DNA of 64,000 nucleotides from Polytrichum commune (Eukaryota; Streptophyta; Polytrichopsida; Polytrichales; Polytrichaceae): NCBI GenBank assembly GCA_950295325.1, contig OX485805.1, positions 23,051,501 to 23,115,500 of the forward strand, read 5' to 3'. Shown piece by piece: positions 57,337 to 64,000 of this stretch (position 1 is its first letter; each line of letters starts with the position of its first letter). The notes under the pieces were generated by a model. It saw only the letters and a program-made list of their open reading frames with translations, ran no database searches and was not told where the DNA came from. The position numbers and the translations under genes were made by a program.

Positions 57337-57710
57337 GGGCCGGTTTACACTATGGTGGAGAAGGCCTCCAGTCGGTCAAGAATGCTTGGCCAAGACATGG
57401 TTATATGAGGCAAATGGTGGATGTGCCGGAGAAGAATTAAAGGCAATAAAATATTTTTATTGAGTTGGGCTTCTCCGGAGGAGGAGTTTCTTGTTCGGCC
57501 TCTTGAGGCCGGAGAAGCCCAACTCCAAAAAGTGCCGCCATGTAGGCCGCCATGTCATTTTATCATCCATGAGAAAAGTTCACCACCATTGTTTTCTTCA
57601 CCTAGTGTAAACACCCACCGGTCAAGAGTTGCATTTTCGACCAATCACAATTGAGAAACGCCCTTTTTTTCATGACCGGTGGACTTCTCCACCGTAGTGT
57701 AAACCGGCCC
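57337..57710. mobile_element. PIF/Harbinger-type MITE, 374 bp, with an inner palindrome
   Basis: Ends GGGCCGGTTTACACTATGGT and the inverted CACCGTAGTGTAAACCGGCC, flanked by TAA (57334-57336 and 57711-57713). Inside, GAGTTGGGCTTCTCCGG (57462-57478) pairs perfectly with CCGGAGAAGCCCAACTC (57509-57525). Confidence 0.85.
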
Positions 57711-57837
57711 TAAGTTACCAGAATCCCATGGAACAAAGTGGCAGTGATTGTGCCATAGCAACTTCAACATTCACTGACCCCACCATCTCCTCTTCATTTG
57801 TAGTTTGACGGCAATGGCTCCAGACTTTTATAGTCCA
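57711..57837. other. Spacer
   Basis: Nothing recognised. Confidence 0.4.
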
Positions 57838-58030
57838 TTAGCTAGTTGGGCTAGCCCATATTTTTTTAGGCCGCGATCTAGCCATAGTTAGGCTAGTCCA
57901 TATTTTTCAGGCCCTCAATCTAGTCATATAGTTGGGCTAGTTCATATTTTTCAGGCCTTGATCTAGCTATAGTTGGGCTAACCCATATTTTTCACGCCCT
58001 CGATCTAGTCATGTAGTTGGGCTAGCTGAC
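57838..58030. repeat. 43-bp tandem repeat, block 1 (about 4.5 copies)
   Basis: Unit: TAGTTGGGCTAGCCCATATT, TTTCAGGCCTCGATCTAGC. CTAG cores recur at 57851, 57893, 57937, 57978 and 58022. Confidence 0.8.
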
Positions 58031-58660
58031 CTAAAAAGCTAGCTCAACTAGCTCGTATGTTGAATTCAAGGAGGCGTTGTTTCATCAAGTGCCTCACTGT
58101 GTGTTGGGTCATACCCTAAACTCAATTGGATCCTCTTCTGTGTAGATGAAGAGGTTGATCTTGGTTCAATCAAATTGTTGAGCTTAAAGCTCTCCCCCAC
58201 CAAGCTCTAACTTATCCCAACTTGCTACTAAAGTCCTACAAAAATGGGGTTTTGGGGGAGGCCGTCTTCAAAACGGCTAGTGGTATTTGCAGTGTATATG
58301 AAACATGAGAAAAACTCCGCAACAAAGAGAACCACTTCGGTGGTGGAGGGAGCGATACCGAAATTAGGAGACTAGTTTAGCAATAACCAAAAGAGGTTTA
58401 GAAGGTAGGGAGAAGACGGCAATGTTATGGGTGATGTGGCAATTCCTCAGCTAAAACGACTCACAAGTAGGAGTACATATAAACCAACCATTAAGTACCA
58501 GGGCCACAAAATAGCCCAAGCCTGACCGCAATGTGTGTGAACAGGCCCAACCCTACAAGTGGGGCATCTTTGGCATTTAAAAATATGCCCTAAAATCCAA
58601 TGGGGTTGGACCTTAGCTTGAGTGGATTGAGCTACCTAACCTATCTTTAGGTAGCTAATA
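58031..58660. other. Unique spacer between two blocks of the same repeat
   Basis: No gene. The two flanking blocks are in direct orientation, so the whole 57838-58830 stretch may be one element with repeat-built ends. Confidence 0.4.
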
Positions 58661-58765
58661 ACTAGTTGTGCTAGCCCATATTTTTCAGGCCTCAATCTAG
58701 CTATAGTTGGGCTAGCCCATATCTTTTAGGCCTCGATCTTGCTATAGCTGGGTTAGCCCATTTTT
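58661..58765. repeat. 41-bp tandem repeat, block 2 (about 3 copies)
   Basis: Same unit as block 1, with cores at 58671, 58712 and 58752. More diverged GCTAGCCC phrases continue to about 58830. Confidence 0.75.
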
Positions 58766-59017
58766 TTCAGGTGTCGTTTTCAACCATAACTCTTAGCTAT
58801 TGGGTTAGCCGCTAGCCCACGGACTTTTGGGGCTAGCGGCTATACAAGGTCTGAATGCCTTTCATGCACTCCCGAAACATGCTTCCCAACATTATTATCC
58901 GCACAACCATCTTGAGCATCTTAATCATTAGTATGTGAAACGAAATGATTATAACCCTTTCTCTCTCTCAAATGCAATCCACTCATAGCTCCAACATTCC
59001 TTAACCATGACCATTGG

Positions 59018-59440
59018 TTATGTCCAAACAACTTCAGGTGTGGTTGTATTAGAAGTAGCAACATGTGATGCTTTACCACCTAGTCCCCCAAATGGAACAT
59101 GCTCTTGTGGTTCAACTTGAATGCCATGAATTGAATTCACTCTCTCACAAAAATCATAGGATCTATAGATATGACTTCTCTCAACATATGGTTGAGGGCA
59201 TGGAGCACATTGCCTTAGAGGATACGGATTAGCTTGCCTCAAAGGATATGAAGGAAATTGCCCCAAGGGACATGCACCAACTTGCATTGAACGATATGCA
59301 ACAAACTGCCTCGAAGCACATGCATATGGCTTAGTTGTAGCCTACGGCCTGAAATGCCTGAAGATTGACCACATGAAAGAAAATGCATCCCGTGATCCTT
59401 TGTATAAACTACACAAGTATGTGGAATGTGACATGGCAAT
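59018..59440 (-). pseudogene. Octapeptide-repeat coding relic, unknown family
   Basis: On the minus strand about 59190-59330 is a 24-bp tandem repeat of about five units. It encodes eight-residue repeats of the type PLRQxxxY: GACPLGQFPSYPLRQANPYP, then LRQCAPCPQPY. A non-repetitive tail follows to a stop at 59018. The frame is lost upstream of about 59290, where a second frame takes over to 59439. The in-frame period suggests it once coded for protein, possibly a proline-rich or cell-wall-type protein. No family is recognised. Confidence 0.35.
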
Positions 59441-60216
59441 TATTGTCTTTGAATTTGAGGGTCCGGTCAAAAAACACAAAAAATTAATTGTAAAGACTTT
59501 GAGGAGTTAATTATGTAGTGAGAAGCAATATGATTGAAACATTGGATTATATGTTTCTCATAAATAACATATTGCATGTGTTTCAAAAATGTGTTTACAC
59601 AAGAGATACACCACACATATGAAACTAGTTGGCCATATTGTCATTTCTATGGGAAGAATTGCTTGTAGATATACGTACATACTTATACAAAGAATTGGGT
59701 GTCTCATGCTTAAAAGAGTCACCCTCCTAAGGGTTGTTTGGTTCCATTGTGTTCACCCCAAAGAGGTGCCCCTCTCGCCATTTTGGGTCCTGGTGGGTTA
59801 TTGACAATGAATTAAGGAGTTTCACTTGTCTTCACAAATAAAAATATGGAACTACACATGACATTACTCAAGCTAGCCCGGCAACTCCCTTTGTTACTAT
59901 ATGACATAAGCTACTAGGTTTCCACAATTGTGGTTAGCTAGCTTGGATTTTCTACTTTAAAGTCCTAGCTCTGGTAATTGAACCCCAGTTAGTAGTCCTC
60001 CCCCCCCCCCCCAAAATGAACGGCACTCGGATCGAATACTGGTCATTTTTCAAGGATAACCTAACATAAACATGGTGTTATTCTTTGAAAATCCCCCAAA
60101 GTCATGGCATTAGGGTGCAACACCTAGCAATTTTGAGTGATGTTTTGCACAAAAATATACAACAACTTCATTTCTAAAATCTACACATAATGTAGTGAAG
60201 AGGCAGGCAAGAGTAA
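59441..60216. other. Intergenic DNA with a poly-C tract
   Basis: C13 at about 60000-60012. No gene. Confidence 0.4.
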
Positions 60217-60704
60217 GGGCCGCTTCACACTATGGCCGAAGGTCAAGAGGCCGTCGATTTCCACCAATCATATTGCAAGAAACCAAGAGTTCGGCCTCTC
60301 AACCCTTCACACCAGAGGCCAAAGTCCAAAGGCTGTCGCAATTTAAAATGCTTACTTTTTGACAAAGGCGATGGACTCTCGAAGGAAGTTTGGGTCGGAC
60401 AGGAATGGAATCCCAAACTATGGTCAAGAGGCCGTTGGTTTCTTTTATTAAAAAACAATCATTGACAAGATCTTGACCGTTAGATTGAAGGGGTTGTCTT
60501 GGGCAAGGAATAAAGTGGAATGCTCCTTTGGGTTTGGACTTTGGGCTTGGCCTTTGGAGGCTTTACACTATGCCCAGCCGAAGACTCCACTTACTATATT
60601 TTATTAGCTATTTTTTTCAGCCCATTTCTTTGGACTCTCAACAAAGTTTGGCCACTCAATCCCATGGCGTCTCGACTTGGGACGGCCGCAGTGTGAAGCG
60701 GCCC
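60217..60704. mobile_element. PIF/Harbinger-type MITE, 488 bp
   Basis: Ends GGGCCGCTTCACACTATGGC and GCAGTGTGAAGCGGCCC, flanked by TAA (60214-60216 and 60705-60707). The interior repeats GGCC/AGGCC boxes. Confidence 0.85.
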
Positions 60705-61165
60705 TAAGTAGGTGGTGCAGGAAGTTAGGCCTAACTTAGGGCCACTTTATACTTGGGGCCGGATTGAGGGCCGGCCGGAACTCTCAAAATTTGAACCAAT
60801 AGGATTGCTCGATTTCATCAAATCGGGCCCAAGGGCTTTATACTTGGGGCCGGCCCGAACACTCACCTATCCCATGTGGCGTCTTAGGTGGCACAATTTT
60901 GGCGCCAAACCATCGGGCCCTAGATGAGATTTCGGGACGAGCTTTACCTCGTCCCGAATGGCCATCTAGGGCCGGATGGGGCTCCTCTGTTGGATTGTTC
61001 CAATCTTGTCCGTCAATCAATAGGAGGGGTAAAAGCATTTCCTCTCCTCCTTACTACTCTCCCCTCCACCTTCCCCTTCTCACCTTCCACCTTCCCCTTA
61101 ATTATTTTTTCATAGAATTAGTGTTAGACATAAATGCGCCACCACCTTCCCTACTACCATGTCCC

Positions 61166-61756
61166 CCCGGGTACGCAACTCCCGTATTATATGGTCATGA
61201 TTATAATCACTTATAATGCGTTTTAGTCCAATATTGAGTGATACAATTTGTTTTAATGTAGGAAATCCTTGTAGCCCTTCTAACAAGGAATCCAAAAATG
61301 TAATTATATATAGGAAATGAATATATTTTGAAGCATATAATTGCATTAAAAACCTAATTATATGATTTTTTTTATACAGGTACCATAGGTCAAACTACCC
61401 AACTTTTTGGACTTTTTAATAAAATTTTAACATTGTGAATGAATTATAATTTTAATGGGAGGCAACTATTCGTGGCTTATAATTTTAATGGGAGGCTTAA
61501 TAAATATGCAACCCAATTTTTTTTTTCATCTCATTTTATTTAATTTGGTCTTTACCCAAATTTTTTTTCATCTCATTTTATTTAATTTGGTCTTTACCCA
61601 AATTTTTTTTCATCTCATTTTATTTAATTTGGTCTTCACCCAACTTTTTGATCATTTTAATTTGATATAATTTGATATAATTTTTACAAAAGCCGTCCTC
61701 TAAGCCGTTTTAAGTACGATGCCCCCTGCGTATAATATGGGTGTTGCGTACCCGGG
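61166..61756. mobile_element. 591-bp DNA transposon with 8-bp target duplication, family unknown
   Basis: Ends CCCGGGTACGCAACTCCCGT and, inward from the right, CCCGGGTACGCAACACCCAT. The inverted repeat is about 28 bp with two or three mismatches. The 8-base CATGTCCC is duplicated perfectly at 61158-61165 and 61757-61764, and the undisturbed relative at 49963-50271 has a single uninterrupted version. Eight-base duplications occur in hAT, P and Merlin elements, but these termini fit none of them clearly. Non-coding. Confidence 0.85.
61513..61640. repeat. 42-bp tandem repeat, three copies
   Basis: CATCTCATTTTATTTAATTT recurs at 61527, 61569 and 61611. The 14-residue repeats in the open frame across it are a by-product of the 42-base period. 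Confidence 0.9.
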
Positions 61757-62854
61757 CATGTCCCTTCTCTTTTTCTCATTGTTAATTTTTTTTCATATCC
61801 TTCCTAACACTAAATTCGTGCATGTAACTTTCACATATTACCATGGATGATATTTAGTGTTTGATTTTGCATTTAATGTTACTTACTTTCATAGGGTTAG
61901 TGATATTTAGTCTAGTGATCGTATTTATAGTATCTCACACTAAATATCATGTTTAGTGTGGTGATTCCACAATTTTAACCATAACAAACACATTCCAAAA
62001 ATAAGCCAAAGATAGTTTCCAAGTGGAGCCATGCTCAAAAGTTTACACGCACTTAGATCCAACAATAATGTAAACTTATACTATGGTTAGAATTATTATT
62101 TTTTAAATAAAATCTCTTATCTATAAAGAGAAAATTAATTGAGGCTTTAGAAAGGTTGATATGGTTTTATAAATTTATGTAGCTTGAAAAATAAAAAGCA
62201 CGACAACAATGTTGGCGCAATGCCTACTTACAATCAGTAACCCACACGAAAATATATGCTCAATGTCGTCATGTTCCCGAACGGAACGAAGCCAATTAAT
62301 ATCTACAAACATAGATTACTCTATAATGAATATTGTATCGTTGCAACTCTGGTTTTTTTTTGTTACCGGGTACATTGGTTATTCCATTGTACATGGTAGG
62401 TGAATTTATATGAGCATTTTGACACCGGAATTAGATTCAAAGGGCTCGATATAGTCTAATGGGACCCAAGGTTGACCCCCTAACCATAAGCCTATAGAGA
62501 TCATCCCCCATAGTAAAAGCCGTGTAACTAATGCTCAAGAGCACCGGGCATTGACCACGGTAAGTTCCATGAAACTTAACCCTCAAGACCATCGGGCCCT
62601 AGAATCGGGCCTCACCACTTTACATGCGACAAGGTTGGGCCGGAAATAAGTTCATAAAGTGCGTCCCAATTGAGGCCTCAATCGGGCCGGTGCTCCGGCC
62701 AGCCCCAGGCCGTGTATAAAGTGGCCCTTAGATGTAAGGTAGAAGAGCATCATGGTCTTAGCTACTAGTGTGGTTCAAGTCAAAAGTGGCTTTACAACTT
62801 ACCCCTCCCTAGGACAACCTTTATGACGATTCTTCACCACTTCACTACACTAAC

Positions 62855-63235
62855 TACACTAGATATTGTGTTTGGTGTCATATGGTGATTTATGCCGCCG
62901 TGGTACCTTTCTAGTGGCACTTAGATTATGGATAAATTTTCAAGTATGGTCATTTTGGATAAAATCCATGTCAAGTTCCAACTATTGAAACAAGTGCATC
63001 CTAACATTTTCACTATGAAATATTGTCATAGATATCATGATTGAAGTTTGGATGAAAATCACTTAGTAAGTGACCCTAATTGCAACATTGTAAACCTACA
63101 ATGTCCAATTTTTTTAAACAATGAATAATGTTAGATTCACATTTGGTGTTGATGACATTACACGCGCGGTTTCTAATCAGTGTGGAGCATGACAAATAGA
63201 ATTGGCGACACTAAATACAATATTTAGTGTAGTAC
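62855..63235 (+). mobile_element. CACTAAA/TTTAGTG-type MITE, family A, copy 4
   Basis: Shares GCAACATTGTAAACCTACAA, TTAGTAAGTGACC and GACACTAAATACAATATTTA with the other copies. Right end GTGTAGT. Confidence 0.7.
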
Positions 63236-63541
63236 TTGTACTTACTTACATGTTTCAAGAAATCATTGATCTGCTCCAACTTGAGAGAGATGGATCATGT
63301 TCTCTCACTTACTTACATACTTACTTACTGCGGCAAAGAGAGCCTAAGACTACCACTAAATGTCATACTTAAGAAGTCGGACCATGGAAAAAGGCCATTT
63401 TCCATGGTTTGACTTCATGGTCCATGGTGTAAACCGGCCCTTACTTACACAAAATCATGCTACTGCAACCTTCCAACTCACCATCACACTGTAACAATGC
63501 AATAAAATCATGCAACTTAACCTACACTATGTACTAACTTA
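63236..63541. other. Spacer with one solo Harbinger-like end
   Basis: GTGTAAACCGGCCCTTA at 63430-63446 looks like the right end of a GGGCC-type MITE whose left end I could not find. A local palindrome-like run (CCATGGAAAAAGGCCATTTT, CCATGG) precedes it. Confidence 0.4.
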
Positions 63542-63891
63542 GGATTGGGTCACATGGGGTCCCAAATCCTAAGCCCCAAATCGCTTGAGCTCAATCCATG
63601 CGATCTCAACCGTTGAGTGCATGGAAGTTGGGAGTTACCACTTTACAAGTCCTAAGGCCCAAGTATGACATGAATGCCTACATGGCAACATTGTCTGGAG
63701 GTTCGGTTCGGGACTTGTGTTGAGAGCTGGGTCGAGCCAAATACTGTACTCAACTTGCAACACAAGCCCCGAGATTTTTTGCATGTATTAATCAAGATCC
63801 TATTAAAACCCATACTTTAATGGGCTCTTGAGGCTCTAAAGTTGAGACTTGTTGACATGAGTGAGGCTTGGGACCCCATGTGAGCTGGCCC
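63542..63891. mobile_element. PIF/Harbinger-type MITE, 350 bp, related to 4236-4632
   Basis: Left GGATTGGGTCACATGGGGTC and right GACCCCATGTGAGCTGGCCC, flanked by TTA (63539-63541 and 63892-63894). The interior shares AAGTATGACATGAAT and GGGACTTGTGTTGAGAGCTG with the 4236 element. Confidence 0.75.
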
Positions 63892-64000
63892 TTACTAGCC
63901 AACAAAGCACACACACAGGGAGCTCAACTGGACAACTTAGGGAACTTTTAAGCAATGTAATTTTTTTTTGGGCTATTTATTTCCCAATTAAAAGGCTACA

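Larger units (their letters stand above)
61109..61963. mobile_element. CACTAAA/TTTAGTG-type MITE, family C, copy 2, split by a 591-bp insertion
   Basis: The left part (61109-61165) and the right part (61757-61963) match 49963-50271 (ATTAGTGTTAGACATAAATG, then TAACACTAAATTCGTGCATG). The left end of the MITE is missing. Confidence 0.7.
60739..62727. mobile_element. PIF/Harbinger-type element, 1989 bp, carrying nested insertions
   Basis: Ends GGGCCACTTTATACTTGGGG and the inverted GTATAAAGTGGCCC, flanked by TTA (60736-60738 and 62728-62730). Its own interior is rich in GGGCCGG and ATCGGGCCCTAGA. Much of the extra length comes from a MITE at about 61109-61963, which itself contains a 591-bp element. 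No transposase is visible. Confidence 0.8.

Noticed and set aside
61455-61670. Open frame with 14-residue FFHLILFNLVFTQI repeats
   Set aside because: The repeat is the 42-base tandem array inside a non-coding transposon; three units do not make a gene.

Overview
The window looks like nuclear DNA of a land plant with sparse genes: GT-AG introns, plant-type housekeeping genes, TTTAGGG-type telomere-like repeats and a dense carpet of small DNA transposons. The mix suggests an early-diverging lineage such as a bryophyte or lycophyte, because an intronless fungal-type HET gene sits among plant genes and HET genes of apparent fungal origin are known from mosses. The sequence alone does not fix the species.

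Genes. Four genes look intact. (1) 171-1137 (+) is a two-exon gene for a 187-residue three-helix membrane protein of unknown function; a broken paralogue lies at 5975-6228. (2) 7695-9920 (+) is a single-exon 741-residue HET-domain protein of complete fungal architecture, visibly more GC-rich than its surroundings. (3) 14558-15616 (-) is ribosome production factor 1 (RPF1, Brix family), complete, with a probable intron in its 5' leader and a tandemly duplicated 3' end. (4) 22901-25741 (+) is Mediator subunit 10 (MED10), five exons joining to 174 residues; its first intron is built from decayed copies of the exon 1/donor-site junction. Weak or broken pieces include a jacalin-lectin-like fragment (5355-5513), a candidate terminal exon (32219-32404), a copia gag remnant (2297-2793), two 3' pieces of one LINE family (30240-31338 and 34922-36605) and a pogo-type transposase tail (39698-40324).

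Mobile DNA. The rest is mostly repeats: (a) at least eight elements with TTA/TAA target duplications and GGGCC..TT.ACAC termini (PIF/Harbinger type), plus a ninth of the same class with different termini; (b) pogo/Tigger-type elements with TA duplications in three sizes, down to a 67-bp pair of ends; (c) several MITE families ending in a CACTAAA...TTTAGTGTAG fold; (d) a CCGGTT-rich repeat in about nine copies, three of which carry a family-c MITE at the same internal site; (e) an 855-bp fold-back element; (f) a 591-bp element with 8-bp target duplications nested in a MITE nested in a 2-kb Harbinger-type element at 60.7-62.7 kb; (g) a 65-bp retroposed fragment with a 16-bp target duplication.

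How the genes relate. RPF1 (60S ribosome assembly) and MED10 (RNA polymerase II transcription) are unrelated housekeeping genes. The most unusual part is 0-10 kb, where the membrane-protein gene, its dead copy, a lectin-like fragment and the HET gene lie close together. Nothing in the sequence shows that they act together.
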